In this document: positions 36,687 to 49,376 of the stretch, piece by piece
Layout: each line of letters begins with the position of its first letter
Position numbering within the stretch: the first letter of the stretch is position 1
NCBI GenBank assembly: GCA_029718625.1
Contig: CM056389.1
Coordinates: forward strand, 15,090,452 to 15,154,451
DNA from: Synaphobranchus kaupii
Lineage: Eukaryota; Chordata; Actinopteri; Anguilliformes; Synaphobranchidae
Length of the DNA: 64,000 nt
Reading direction: 5' to 3'
Made by a program: the position numbers and the translations under genes
Notes under the pieces: model-generated
What the model was told of the DNA's origin: nothing
The model's database searches: none
What the model saw: the letters and a program-made list of their open reading frames with translations, nothing else

Positions 36687-39458
36687 TGTGAAGAAGAGCA
36701 CTGAAACAAACATGCAACCAAAACCACAAGGGGATTTCTCTCATTCTGAAAATAGGTGCTCATATCCTGGGTTTACACTCTGCAAATACAGACCTGGATT
36801 AAATCGATATTCATCTTGAAAAAAAAAGAAGAAAAAAAAAAAAGTTCAACAAAGAACAACGATCACGAAAATTCACCCACCCAACAGTGTTTATGAAGAC
36901 AAAAAGTGACAAGACATTTATTTGTGAATCAAAGTTGAGGACAAATGCTGATTTAAAAGTGTACTTGTGTGGCGACGGACAGCGTCGTGAATGTAAATTT
37001 TTAAACCTTTTGAAGCTGCATGCATTTATTTTGAAAACCATGGTCAAAGCCGCACTGCTCTTACTCAGCGCTGGTAATTAATGTTATTTGGACGCGCACT
37101 GGGCAATGTTTTGAGTTACAGAGGCAGGATGTCTCCGAAACTCACCAAACCTGTGCATGTAGTATAAACAAAAATCTGATAACTGAGCCTACACACCTAT
37201 CGGTTGGACTGCCTAGTTGCTGGAGAGAGGCCTGCAGGTGACCAGAACTCGATGGGAAATAGACACTGTCGGGTGAGAGAGGAAGTAGAATGCGTACTTC
37301 TTAGCAGGTGCTTAGCCAATGGAAGTGTCAGGCGTTGGTCAGAAATGTCCATGTGTTTGATTTGTTTTTCCTCTGAAAAAAGGTGTGCAAATAAAGTAGT
37401 GCCACTATCCTGGTCGCCAGAAATTAAAAAAAAAAAACTGCCAAAAAAAAACAGCACTGCGAACTATTAGTGTTTCATTACTCAAAAAAACCAAAACTGT
37501 TATTTCAGAACTCTGCATAACTAAACATTAATATTCTGTCGATTAGAATCAGTTTTTCTTTATTTATTTGTTGCTTTCGCTGCAAACTGTATTTCTGGAG
37601 ATACAGAGATGGAGTTTTATCGACAAAACGCAGAAGGCCTCTTATCCCACATTCCAATATTACAACATTGGTTTAATACCCAACGTCACTATGGAAAGAC
37701 TGACATGATAACCGTGGAATTATGAATTTGATTCATCGCAATCTTTTCACTTTTTTCCTCTGCATTCAACTCATGTGATCAGAACAGGGTGCAAAAAAAT
37801 AGCCTGACTGAGCAGCGCATCAATGCTTCCTCCAAAATGTCTTTCAAGATAGCTTTTAGACTCTGATTTTGCATGCTGAAGGCCTGGAGGATGTACTGTA
37901 TGTGCTTTGAAGTAGGTCAACACCCGCTATAGCGCTGTATTGCTCAGTTTTTCTTTGAGGAAAACTTTCACCGAAATATATATTTTTTAAGGTTTGCTAA
38001 TATTTGCTGACGTGCAACTTTCAACCAATGCCAGACGTGTCTTTACCGGGCGCTCACGAGCTGCTGTCGAGGGTAGAAATGAAGTGCTGTACATTTGCCA
38101 GCCTGTCCCTCTCCCCTCCGCATTACTGCAGGGAGGATGAGAACATATTAGATGATTATCTGTTGTTGATTCCTCTTCCGTGCTATAACTGAATTGCACA
38201 CATAGTGAAGAAAAGTGTTTCCCGCTTGTAAAATGAATGGATGGTTGGGCTTTCTCTAGTGCTCTAACAGCAGTTGTTTATCGCTCAAGTGGGCTCGGCC
38301 TGAGGCTGGACTAACATGCACATTTTGAATAGGATAACTTTGTTACAAAGTCTGTGGCTCAGAGGCTTTTAATACACAGGGATCAGATAACAAAACCCAC
38401 ATCAGAAAATAAACTGTTTTTAAATTTTCGGGAACATAATGTTTAAAAAATGTTAAATTTAAGAACAATTTTGCAGTGGATTGTTTTAACAACAAATATT
38501 TTTTCATGAAGGACTAGTTCATTCCTTATGATGTAAAGCAATGAAAAAGCTACTATTTTTCTACATCCTCGATTAAAAAAAATAATGCATTCTTTAAAGC
38601 CCTTTAAAGTTTAAGATCACAAATATGTGATTAGAATGTGCTTAACTGAACATTCTAATGCTGATGTAACAAGCACTACTGGTAAGTGAAAGCAATGGAG
38701 TTCTAGAACACTGACTGAATTTTGAAAAGACATTCCAAAAAACTAATCTCAAAAGATTAATAATTCAAAGTCGAAAGTATTCTCGTAAAAATATGTCAAA
38801 AGTGGTTATTTTATTTAAATGTGTTGCTTTTTTACGGTGAAATTTTCAATTGATCTGGCCGTTTGAAAGTCATTATTTTGTCTCTATAAACAATTTTATG
38901 ATCCCAAATGTTATAGCAACAACAGTTCCTCATTTTGTCACATGATACAAAACAGGCTTGATCAAAACAATGACTCCATACATTCTGTCTTCTGGAAATC
39001 CCCAGACATTATGAATCACGGTAACGTCGGTATCCTTATCTCGGAAAAATTTAAATCTTTTAGGCAAGAGAAAAAATTCCACCTCCACTGTGTTTGAGCT
39101 TGTGTAACTTTGTTTCAGTAATACTAGGGTCACCTTATAGAAGAGACCAGGATGAGGCCTGTAGTCACAGGGATTCAAGAACAGTAGCTATTTAATTTTA
39201 TGGCTTATGTTCAAAAAGGTGGTGCTTGAGAAGGGGTTAAGAAAAACAACTGTTACTGAATATGCCAGGGTTAATATAGCAATATTTGTCCCTGCTTTCT
39301 ATTACAACGTGCCATACAAAAGCATGGGCAGGTTTGCCATTCTGATCTCATTATTATATCTATGGTTGTTGCAGTTTTATTTATGGAAGCCAAACTTGGT
39401 TATGAATAACTATGCGGGGTATGGCGACCCCATTACAAAATCCATTATTAAGTGAAAT
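36687..39458. repeat. 2.8 kb tandem duplication, copy 2
   Basis: The second head-to-tail copy (2772 bp). It lacks the stretch equivalent to about 35971-36022 of copy 1; the deletion joins AAAAATATGTC directly to AAAAGTGG. Sequence otherwise runs in register to the end, where the two copies diverge after GTGAAAT. Confidence 0.95.
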
Positions 39459-39806
39459 GATGGCATTAAACAGACTGCATTTGGTTCCACCTGGAGACAT
39501 TATCCATTGAAAAGCCTGACAGCAGAACTGGGTCACACTGGTTCAAAGTGAACATTTGTAGTCATTTGTCCAATTTACTGTGCTGCAGGTGACATCAGCT
39601 GGGCCTGTAGGATAACCTTACTTTGGGTTCTTAAAAATACAGAGCAAATTGCATTGTGGAGTTTTTAAGTGCATTTGATATAGTGCGTTCTGACCTGAGG
39701 TAAGCATCTGCATGACTCATTAAATGGAAGGTACATGGTTACCCATACTGCAGTGTAATAATTTGCTCTGTCAATGCCCCCTGATGGCCTAGAAATGATA
39801 ACATAA
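39459..39806. other. No gene recognised
   Basis: Short stretch of unique-looking DNA between the tandem duplication and a solo LTR. Confidence 0.5.
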
Positions 39807-39811
39807 GGGTC

Positions 39812-40572
39812 TGTTATGTTCCAGAACTGGACTGGACCCAAATGCAAGACTCAGACAGCTCAGGGGAAATCGCCGCTAGGGAGCACATTTATTAGGACAA
39901 ACGGGGGCCAGGGCTGGACAGGAGGCACGGGGGCCAGGGCTGGACAGGAGGCACGGGGGGCCAGGGCCGGACAGGAGGCGCGGGGGGGCCAGGGCCGGAC
40001 AGGAGGCGCGGGGGGCCAGGGCCGGACAGGAGGCGCGGGGGGCCAGGGCTGGACAGGAGGCATGGGGGCCAGCGCCGGACAGGAGGCGCGGGGGCCAGGA
40101 ACAGGAGGGCTGTGTACGACGAGCCTGGGCTGGAGCTGCCAGGGGGTAGGCAGATGACTGACAGGACTGGGGCAGCCGGGGAAAGAATCCAAGAGGCCAG
40201 GGAAAATGGACAGAAGACAGGAAGCCAAACGGAAGGACGAAACTAAACTAGACAAAAGACTTAACTAGAACAAAGACAAACTAATGCCTAATACACCGGG
40301 CAAGACACAACAGAATAACAGGAACGATACAAGCAAAGTGACAAACTAAAGGACAAGAAATTCACAAGACAGTCTGGCCCCGAACAGAGAAACGGGGCAG
40401 ACTAAATACAAACACTAACGAGGACTGAACGAGAAACAAGTGGGGGGAATACTAACGAGAGGGAAACACAATGCAGTTGAGGGGAGTGAGAAACACCAGT
40501 GGGGAGAAAGGGAAAACACGGGGTGGTCTACCAGACAAACGGAAAACCAGAAACGGAACACGGGACATGACA
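39812..40572 (-). mobile_element. Solo LTR with internal minisatellite, minus
   Basis: TG...CA ends flanked by the 5-bp direct repeat GGGTC (39807-39811 and 40573-40577). A TTTATT at 39888-39893 is the polyadenylation signal AATAAA on the minus strand. The segment just inside the left end (CTGGACCCAAATGCAAGAC) matches the U5 ends of the other minus LTRs here, whose plus-strand form is TTGCA.TTGGGT. At 761 bp with no internal region it is a solo LTR of a Gypsy- or ERV-like family. Confidence 0.8.
39903..40098. repeat. GC-rich minisatellite, ~27 bp x 7
   Basis: Tandem GGGGGCCAGGGCTGGACAGG-type units with AGGCGCG spacers, lying inside the solo LTR. The repeat gives a Gly/Arg/Ala-rich frame on plus and a Pro-rich frame on minus that are not genes. 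Confidence 0.95.
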
Positions 40573-40948
40573 GGGTCCAACTCAATTGTTTTCTCTCATT
40601 TCATGAGAGTAATGTAGACTGCAGTAATGTACATATACAGTAAGGAAATATGGCTTTGATATTAAAATGTCATACGCAACTTCAAAATTCATTTTGATAA
40701 ACATACATTTAGACTTTTGTTCTGTTAATTTAATTAATGGTAAATTGTAATTCACACCAGACTATACTGCTATAAAGTACAAAATACCTCACTTTCAAAG
40801 AAGTAAACTAAAGACGTGTTTGCCCAATTAATTTATTGTCTTCTCGTTTCAATGGTTTAATAATTAGTCTGCTACACTGTTTACAGTTTACTTGTACACA
40901 CAGAACATAGTGTACAAGTAATACTTCAGAAAGAAAGATGGCTTTAAC

Positions 40949-41003
40949 TGCATATCCAGCTCTGTTGCCAAAAGGACAATGGGCCTCATTTATCAATATG
41001 GTC
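40949..41003. repeat. 55-bp direct repeat, copy A
   Basis: Identical to 41818-41872. It spans 32 bp of flanking DNA (TGCATATCCAGCTCTGTTGC onward) plus the first 23 bp of a transposon end (GGGCCTCATTTATCAATATG). Confidence 0.95.
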
Positions 41004-41139
41004 ATCGTTTGCATTTATCACTTTAGGCAAACGATACAGTTTGAAAATGAAGCGCGGCTGGAAAATAATGTCCTGATGCACTGAAGACGCGTTTGTCCGC
41101 GATTACTCGGATTCGTCATGCTCGCATGTTGTTGTTGTT

Positions 41140-41476
41140 GTTGCGAAAGGGGAAATGCTCGTCTTCCTCATCCCATAATGCACAGCGTAACTGGCTATGG
41201 GAACTCCATAGTCCAAAAATGCGCAGTGCTTTCTGCAGTTGGGTCGGACCGAGGTCGGATCACATTCTCACCACAAACGAACCGCACCAGAGTTCGTTTG
41301 GAAGCGTACCGAGACCACCTCTTCAACAAGGTCTCGGTCCGCTTGTTCGGTCCGCTTTTGGTGCGCACCCGAGTACGATTGCTGTGTTCACACCTGCCCA
41401 AACGAACCACAGCAATTGGGAAAACGAACCAGAGTTCGATTCAATCGAACCAAACAAGGCAGGTGTGAAAGCGCCC
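41140..41476. mobile_element. Fragment of a DNA transposon (fish MITE-like)
   Basis: Ends CAGGTGTGAAAGCGCCC at 41476 and contains many short direct and inverted words built on GTTCG/CGAAC (for example CGAACCAGAGTTCG). It also has GTTCACACCTGCCCAAACGA. This word set is common in dispersed fish DNA repeats. The mirror end, expected as GGGCGCTTTCACACCTG, is not found, so the copy is incomplete. Overlapping open frames on both strands (to 139 codons) result from the repeats. Confidence 0.5.
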
Positions 41477-41817
41477 GAAGTGTCACTATTTTCCTGTAGC
41501 AAGTCCATTTAACAAGCAATCCCCCACCCAGTCTATACCTACCCATGCATGACATAGTGGACAATAGCATCTTAGTGTGAGTTCATAAATATATTTATTC
41601 ATCATATAAAATTTGTATTTCGTCATAGCAACAAGATAAACCCAACAATCATATGCCAAAAAAGCAGTGAAAAGCCCTGCTCACTCAAATGCAAAATAAA
41701 CATGTGAAATTATTGTGTTATTATGCCACGGCATTCTACTATCAATATCTGCTACTAAATATGATTATACCATTGGTTTTACACATAGAGATGATCCTTT
41801 CAAAATGGAGTGGTCAT

Positions 41818-41872
41818 TGCATATCCAGCTCTGTTGCCAAAAGGACAATGGGCCTCATTTATCAATATGGTC
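41818..41872. repeat. 55-bp direct repeat, copy B
   Basis: Identical to 40949-41003. The transposon sequence continues only beyond this copy to a matching right end. Confidence 0.95.
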
Positions 41873-43139
41873 GTAAAAAAGAGAGCGTATTTGACGGTTC
41901 CAACTTGCGTACGAAATTCTCATGTGTGATTCAACAAACCTGTGTAAATCACTGATCTGAGAGTAAACGTATGATAAATCAGACTTGATCATATACTGTA
42001 TTAGGAAGCGTCATCATTATGAATTACCATACCCACACGGCCATTTTATTATCTATATTTGGCAAGGCCACCTCCTTTAAAACGCACATGCCAACGCGGT
42101 TTTCTAAGCTTCATGCTTATGAAGGAACATGAAAATAAACGTGTGCTTATTTGGAGCGTTAGTAACCTAGCTGAAAAGCCGCTATGTGGCAGAGGATGAA
42201 CAGGGCTAAAATACTTCCTCTGAATTGCGAACTACAGCTGAGATAAAAATTTAAAAAGAAAAAAGTTCTGCCGGACGGTACAGGAAATGGCATCCCGGAC
42301 CCCTCGTCTGCAGAAGAGAGGGTGGGGATATCATTGGGAAAGTGGCCTTGAGTGAAAGACTGCGACTTCATTCGTCAAGATTTCAAGATTCTCTCACGTG
42401 ACGTTTGCTAGGTCTTCTAGGCTAATAAAAGCAGATCGGATTTATAGAAAAAATCTGAAAATAGTTTTGCGTCTTGCATACAACATGACTGGTGATGCAT
42501 AATTATTTTAATATGGCTGTCTCCAATAAATCTTTATACAGAGGCTATTTCCTGATGTAATCATTTTAACCGGCTTCTGCTTCATTCTATTTAGGCTGTA
42601 CATGATGAGAAACTAATAGTGATTAAAAATGATTAAAAATGACTTATTCAGATACAATTTTTGCCAATTAGGCTACACAACGTACTGTACGTCTACATCC
42701 ACAACACGTAGGTCAAGTACATTTTAAAATATTGCCCAAATGCATTTACTGCTTCAAATATTTTCATGAATGGAATGACTTGGACGTGTCATTTTTATGA
42801 TCAGCTACTCATTTAAGGCAAACTCTGATTTTAAAACCCACATAACCTATGTTTTTCAAAAAGCACCTTTTTGTTTATCATCTGTTGACTCCGCAGTGCT
42901 CTGAACAAAAGTGATTTGTTTTCATTATAGGCTGCACGACTATTCCCTCGCTGTTCATTGCATGCAATGTCACTGCCTCGCCACTGGGAAAAGCGTACGC
43001 AAGGTCGAGAGCTGTCGTGAGATTTCATCGTACCGTACACCCACGTTCATTTTGATAAATATGGAAATTTCCTTAAAAATGGCCGTACGCTCACTTTACG
43101 ATCAGATTTGAACGTACGCCTGAATGATAAATGAGGCCC
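41850..43139. mobile_element. DNA transposon with GGGCCTCATTTATCA termini, non-autonomous
   Basis: Starts GGGCCTCATTTATCA and ends TGATAAATGAGGCCC, a perfect 15-bp terminal inverted repeat. AAT lies on both sides (41847-41849, 43140-43142), possibly a 3-bp target duplication. CGTACG-containing words near both ends recur. No transposase frame is present in 1290 bp. The 3-bp duplication would fit a PIF/Harbinger type, but alternative readings of the border are possible, so the superfamily is left open. Confidence 0.75.
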
Positions 43140-43180
43140 AATGTGATTAATACAAACTTTTGTTATTTTTTTATCATATC

Positions 43181-43315
43181 AGTGATTCAAATAGTATACA
43201 TATCACAGTGATTCAGATAGCATACATCTCACAGCGATTCAGATAGTATACATATCACACTAATTCAGTTAGTATACATACCACAGTGATTCAGATAGTA
43301 GCTATACATATTAAA
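43181..43315. repeat. 26-bp minisatellite, ~5 copies
   Basis: Units of the form AGTGATTCAGATAGTATACA plus TATCAC start at 43181, 43207, 43233, 43259 and 43285. Degenerate continuations follow to about 43380. Confidence 0.9.
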
Positions 43316-43380
43316 AAATAAAAAGTTACTCTATTCTGTTCTATATCACACTGATTCAACTAGAGTCACAATGATTCAGA

Positions 43381-45955
43381 GCTTAGAATACAGCTGTAAA
43401 TCATCTCTTACAATTTCTGTTCACTTCCATGAGGGCCTGTTTCCGTCCGTCCTTATGTTCCGGGGAGCCACTTGTCATTGCTAATAGACTGGTTGTTTTA
43501 GGCGAAGGATATTATAACTGTATTGCTTTCAAAACCCGATATAAATAGCGCGTAAGCCATTGACATGCGTAGCTTGACTTGATGGGGATCTATTGCTGCC
43601 AGTAGGCCTGTAAAAACACTGTGGGTGGGAGCAGGACAGGATTATGTGGGTGTGGGTGGGCACAGGATGAAATGTTCCTGGAGTAGGATTTTAAAAAAAA
43701 AAGGCAGTTCTGCTCTGGGCTCTAGCTCTAGCTCAGAGCACAAAGTACATTTCCAGTCTTTAAAAAAAATAAATAAATAATGTTTTACCCCTATTTTCTC
43801 CCAATTTTTTATTTAAATGTATTTGATTGATTGAAATAAATAACTAAATGAATGAAAAATAGCACTTGGTTGTTAACGTATTAACTAGACTCTCTTTATA
43901 TACACTACATCATCACACGGTATTATGTGCATAAAAGAGACATAATTCAAAAAGTGCCTTTCTGGAAACCGGGACACATACTTGCTCTCATCAACACTCG
44001 GTAACTATATAACAGGCATCCGATATGCATTAATTACTGGTTTGATTTCAGTGCCAAATGTCTGTCCACATGGAAAACAAAATCATCACACGTCTCAGCT
44101 TGTAAGTGTGACAACCAATCTGCACATATCAAATTATAATTTGGATGGATCAGAACTCACAAAAGAATATCATGAGTCTTAGTTTGGAAACATGAAATGA
44201 TCCTCTATACAAGTCAGTAGGCTATACACAATAGGTTTTCTTACAAAGACATGATCATTGTGCTTACAGCACTTTCTAAATTCCCACATACATTTTTCTG
44301 CCCTTTAGTATTTCACCAGTCATGGTCTACACGTATACGTATTTTGTATGTCTACATACTTTCTTTCCTCTGATTAATGTTGCGGAGGTTGAGGGGATGA
44401 AGACAGGGCTTTGTACTTACTAGCTGTGATCTATGGTTACATATAATTTTCTTCAGATTATTTTATAGAATGCATTTACAATTTGAATTTATGTTTATTA
44501 CTTTGCTTGAAGGTTTTATCCAAGGTGACACGGACATAAATGCATACATCACCAAGTGCAAATAACTCGATAGCATTCACTACATAAATGTTCATATTTA
44601 AATGAAACATTTTTGGACAAATGAAAAGCAATAAATTCTATATATATGCTCATTACATTATCCCAACTTTCATGCGAAATGAAGTAGGCCAACATGCCCC
44701 CGGCAACACTTACAGTCATAGCAATATTGGTCAGAATATTTAACATACTGTTAAACAATAAATTATTGTTTATAGGGAAATAGTTTTCTGTGTCATGTCC
44801 CCCAATGTTGTCCTTCAAAAGTTGCATGACTGCAGATAGGAGAAACATAATGGGAATATGGTTATGAAGATGCTTGGATGCCATTAAGCTTGGTGTTAAA
44901 CTTCTGAATTATAACAAATCTATTTTCAGAACATGTGCGTTGCTCTGAGACCTTTTACTATTTTTTTGTCTGCTTTCTGGGCTTTATTGTGCACTCAAAT
45001 CCCAAGTGACATCCGCTGAATGTACTGTAGATTGCCTCTCCATCAAGTCACCGGGTTCAGTTATGTCTCTTTCTTCATCTGTACCCCTGGGGACGATGAA
45101 GCTATTGTCCTTGCACAAATTAAGCTCTTAAAGAACCACTTGTGTTTATTAGAGCAAAGAATCTACTGAATTAGAAGCAATTTGTCTTCGTCACATCAAA
45201 GACTACGCCTACATCATTCTGTAACAATGATAGCTTTGTTTTTTAATAAAAAGAGGAATAAATAAAAATAATATACAGGTGTTTTTTTGTTTTTTTTTAC
45301 CTAAAAAATATATTTTGCTGATATGACAGCGAGGATGCATTTTATATCTTTTGTCATTTTTCATGAATAATCTGGAAGCTGCTCCTTAGACTGAGTGGGT
45401 CTGGTCTCGCAGTGATTCCCACCATGTGGGACGAGTGGTAGGTTCTTTCCTCTTCTGGTCCTCCGCAGCATTTGCCTTCATTATTTTTTAAATACTGCGC
45501 TTTTTCGACCACAGGTCCGCCCCTCCTTCAATCGGCTGTTATCTGCTGTTGTGTCATTGCTCCAGCTCCCAGCCACCTCGCCAGCGCTTCCCCTCGCCAT
45601 TGCGATCTCCACCTCCGGCACGGGGCTCTGAAAAAGAGCCGCTCACAAGCCCCTCTCTCGCCAGGGGCCGATGCGTCGGGTTCTAGAGGCAGAGGCTCTT
45701 GTTACCTCAAAAAAATATGAGCTGGTAAATCACTGCCTGGCCGTCTGAAGAAGCACGAATGGGCCAGTACGTTTGTACGACTTTTAACTAGGATAATATA
45801 AACAAATGTTCACGCTTTATAGCTTTTAATATGCCCGTAAACTGCCAGCGGATGGAAGTCACTGTTGTCCTTTGACACTCTTCTGTAAGGGCCACGCAGT
45901 GTCATTTTTCATGCCCGACAAAGCACATCGTTGCCTGGGCCCAGAATCATTCCAT
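43381..45955. other. No gene recognised
   Basis: Intergenic DNA. A stretch near 44490-44560 (GGTTTTATCCAAGGTGACA) looks like a decayed LINE/SINE tail. The GC-richer 45420-45720 has an 82-codon open frame with no domain. Nothing supports a gene. Confidence 0.45.
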
Positions 45956-45956
45956 A

Positions 45957-46085
45957 TGCATTACGTTACATTATATTAATTAAGCAGAGGCTCTTACAAA
46001 GACTGACTTACAGTGGAAAAGACTATAAGTAGCAGATCTGGCGAACAACATACCCAGGCCAGCACATGTACTGTATAGGCACCAT
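45957..46085 (-). repeat. Degenerate L2/SINE-type tail
   Basis: GCATTACGTTACATTATATT followed by GCAGAGGCTCTTACAAAGAC and TGACTTACAGTGG follows the pattern of a minus-strand L2-type 3' tail (TGTAA repeats, then the conserved stem). Confidence 0.5.
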
Positions 46086-46593
46086 CGCAACATAACACAA
46101 TCTGCATGTTAACCCAGTGTAAATCATTAATACACACAGATAACATAAAACATAACATAACAAATATACATAGTTACCCATTTAAAAAAATGTGAGCATA
46201 TGTCATGCATTGTACAAAGCATTGTCCTCTAAATATAGCTAAGGAGACTAACTCTAAATCTATCTAAGGAGACTTTATCTGGCGTGAAGAATGACTGCAA
46301 CCAGTATGTCTGGATGATGCACACGAACACCACATTATTAGTTAAAGTTAAAGAAATCCATAGAAACCAAAAAAATAAAGGAAATGAGAAACATTGTTCC
46401 CTTAAGACCCCGATCCACCAGAGCTTTATGGCGGTTTATATCAGCACAATGAAAGCAGGCTATTTCAAAACAAGGCTACTCTAATGTAGTTGTATCAATC
46501 CAATCAGTAAAGGATTCAGCTATTTAAAACTGATGTATTTTCACATCACTTTCAAAGTTACTTCCGTCCTGATGCATCTCTGTGCTTCTACTG

Positions 46594-47109
46594 TACCATT
46601 AACTGCAATGTCAGTGTTTGTCTCAAAAGCTAAACAAAACAGCCCACAAGCTCTCTCCCGACCTCGATGAACAGGAATGTAGACACCTGAGTTTAGAGCT
46701 TTTCAGGAATGTAACACAAGAGCAACACAAAATGTGTTTCCTGTGCATGCATTGTACGCTTAGCCTACCATTAACTGCAATGTCAGTGTTTGTCTCAAAA
46801 GCTAAACAAAACAGCCCACAAGCTCTCTCCCGACCTCGATGAACAGGAATGTAGACACCTGAGTTTAGAGCTTTTCAGGAATGTAACACAAGAGCAACAT
46901 AAAATGTGTTTCCTGTGCATGCATTGTACGCTTAGCCTACCAGTAACTGCAATGTCAGTGTTTGTCTCAAAAGCTAAACAAAACAGCCCACAAGCTCTCT
47001 CCCGACCTCGATGAACAGGAATGTAGACACCTGAGTTTAGAGCTTTTCTGGAATGTAACACAACAGCAACACAAAATGTGTTTCCTGGGCATGTATTGTT
47101 CGCTTAGCC
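46594..47109. repeat. 172-bp tandem repeat, 3 copies
   Basis: Units start at 46594, 46766 and 46938 (TACCATTAACTGCAATGTCA) and are nearly identical. The third has a few more changes. Each unit carries the same 74-codon open frame because 172 is not a multiple of three and the stop falls before the next unit. I read the frame as incidental. Confidence 0.95.
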
Positions 47110-47233
47110 TATCTTGTCATACTATTGGAAAACAAAAACTTCCCTCTTTTGCACAATTTTCAAGGTTTTATTCAGTCCTCTGTTCTTTGGTAGGACGGGG
47201 ATGTTGAATAGTGTCAGCTCAAACATCAATTCC

Positions 47234-48190
47234 TGTCATGAACCTGAACACGGGCTGAACCCAAGTGCAACGATAAGGAGGCAGAGGTACAAGAAAAGGT
47301 AGTTTATTTAGAGCTTGGGGCAGTCCCAAGCTGTACACAGAATAACACAGGGTAGGAATAGTCCGGAGCTTCTCCGGGACTTCAACTCGCTCCAAGCCGG
47401 AGCTGGACTTGATAGGAACAACTGGTTTGTTCCAAACCAGAACTGGACTTGACTGGAACAACGGGTGTTCCAAACCGGAACTGGACTAGACTGGAACAAC
47501 GGGTGTTCCAAACCGGAACTGGACTAGACTGGAACAACGGGTGTTCCAAACCGGAACTGGACTAGACTGGAAATGGATTGTTCCAAACCGGAACTGGACT
47601 GTGCGGGTCACTCAGGAATATCCCTGCACCGGGACAGGACTTGACGGATCACCCGGGAGTAGTTCCAAGCCGGTGGTTAGCGAGGTAGATAAGGCGCGGC
47701 AGGTAGAGCCGCACACACACTGGACAGACTAAGAATATCAACAGTTAGCAGAGTGCCTAAAGCACCGAGACAGAACCAAACTGTTGAATGGAAGGTTGCA
47801 CAATAAAGCAGGGTGAACGAACACCTAATACTAAACCAAACTGTGCACGAGAACTAGACAAAGGATAATAATGACCAGAGGATTCAAATGAACGACGTTA
47901 ACGAACTGGCACTGGATAGCAGACAGCAGGTGAGTTAAATAGGGAGTGTAATAGGTATCAATTAGGAAAGCGTGCGAATGTATGCGTGGGTGATTGAACA
48001 GAGTGGAGTGTGAGGAATGCATGCCGAAATAGGAAGAGGAGAGGCAGGAGTGGAGAAATGGAGTAATACAAACGGAGGGAACACGCCCAGTCTGCAGCAC
48101 GGGGAAAAACACGGACAATGGAAGTCAAACATGACACGGAGGGAGAGGGCAAAATACGGAAAACGGACAGGATGGGAACGGAACGTTACA
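47234..48190 (-). mobile_element. Solo LTR with tandem modules, minus
   Basis: TG...CA ends flanked by the 5-bp duplication ATTCC (47229-47233 and 48191-48195). Read on minus it begins TGTAACGTTCCGTTCCC, the same start as the solo LTR at 49377, so both belong to one family. The reversed polyadenylation signal TTTATT is at 47303-47308. Near-identical ~36-bp modules (GGAACAACGGGTGTTCCAAA plus CCGGAACTGGACTAGACT) are repeated at 47420-47600. No internal region. Confidence 0.85.
47420..47610. repeat. ~36-bp tandem modules within the LTR
   Basis: Four to five units built on the inverted word GTTCCAAACCGGAAC with GGACTAGACTGGAAC spacers. Related modules occur in the other LTR of this family at 50040-50600. 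Confidence 0.9.
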
Positions 48191-49376
48191 ATTCCATTCA
48201 CAAATTAGATAATTTCTATTGGGCTTTTGTAATTCAATGGGCCTCGTGGAAGAACATTCTCTTATTTTTTTCTCTTAACCCTTGTGTGGTGTTCATGTTT
48301 TCATTACTCACCCAGTGTTCATGGGTCTGGTGGACCCACTGTTAGGTGTTGGTGGGGGGAAGGACCCAAACGCAGGCAGGAGTACAAAAAACCAAAGTTT
48401 AATGAGGGCAAGGCAGCAATCCGTGGTAATACAGGCCGGGTCAAAAACTGGGAAGGCAGGGTAATGGTACAAAGACAGAGTCAAAAAACAGGGTCACAGA
48501 ACAGGCAAGGGTCAGAACCGGGAAGGCACAACAAAGGCACAAAAACGGAATCCAAAAATCAGAGTCGCGAGAACACAGGCAGGGGTCGAAACCAGGGAGG
48601 TGTTGGGACAATGGACTACAAGCCCCACAATGAACTACAGTCACTCCCGAGATAACAGTGACGCATTCAACATCGCCTCCCGACTGCAATAAAAGTTACA
48701 GCGTCCAATGCGGTCGGGCTGAGAAATGCACGTCACTCACCCGAGGGATAAAACTTTGGGACCCCCCAGAGTTCGCTCTCTCTGGCGTGCGGTAACGAAC
48801 TGTATGCGTTAAAAGAGACCAATTTACTTCGTGAACTAAATCTAAAATATTTTAACCCTTGATCACGGTTATAGTTTCAGATTTTAGAATCCGAAGTACG
48901 TGCACTAATCCAACCCGACAATTCTGTTGGAGACTGCTCCACGGGCAGTTCGGGAATTCCAGTTCCAAAGACGACCGGTTCTCTTTGTTACTTTTGTCGA
49001 CGCGAATTCCCCCGCGAGGCCTCCGACCAGGACTACGCCTCAGGAGACTTGGACATCACCCAGGACCTGTGTTTCCAAGTCATCCATCCCGGGATCCCCT
49101 TTTTTTTATTCCCGACGACGGTCGGACGAACACTACGAACTGCGGTGTCTGGCCTCTCATGAGACCGGACCTCAAGTAAGGCCGTATTATCTGGGTACAG
49201 ATTGGCTGGCACCTAGATGGTGATACTATATTGCAGTTAACTGCATTTAAGTCTGATGAGATTATGCTGGGCAATAACTGTTTTTACTCGCTGTGTGATA
49301 TATGATGTGTTGTTAGTTTCCCTAACTGTATACCATCACTGCATGATTTTGTGTTGCTACATATATAATCTAAAAG

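Noticed and set aside
33860..39458. The 2.8 kb pair as the two LTRs of one element
   Set aside because: The copies abut directly with no internal region, primer-binding site or TG...CA ends, so a tandem duplication fits better.
39816..40255. Gly/Ala/Arg-rich and Pro-rich frames on the two strands
   Set aside because: Both come from the GC-rich minisatellite inside the solo LTR.
46618..47014. Three identical 74-codon frames as a repeated small gene
   Set aside because: They are explained by the 172-bp tandem repeat. There is no signal peptide, domain or conserved start context, and the third copy is diverging.
46594..47109. CRISPR-like array
   Set aside because: The repeat is 172 bp without unique spacers and the DNA is vertebrate. 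The 26-bp minisatellite at 43181 also has no spacers.
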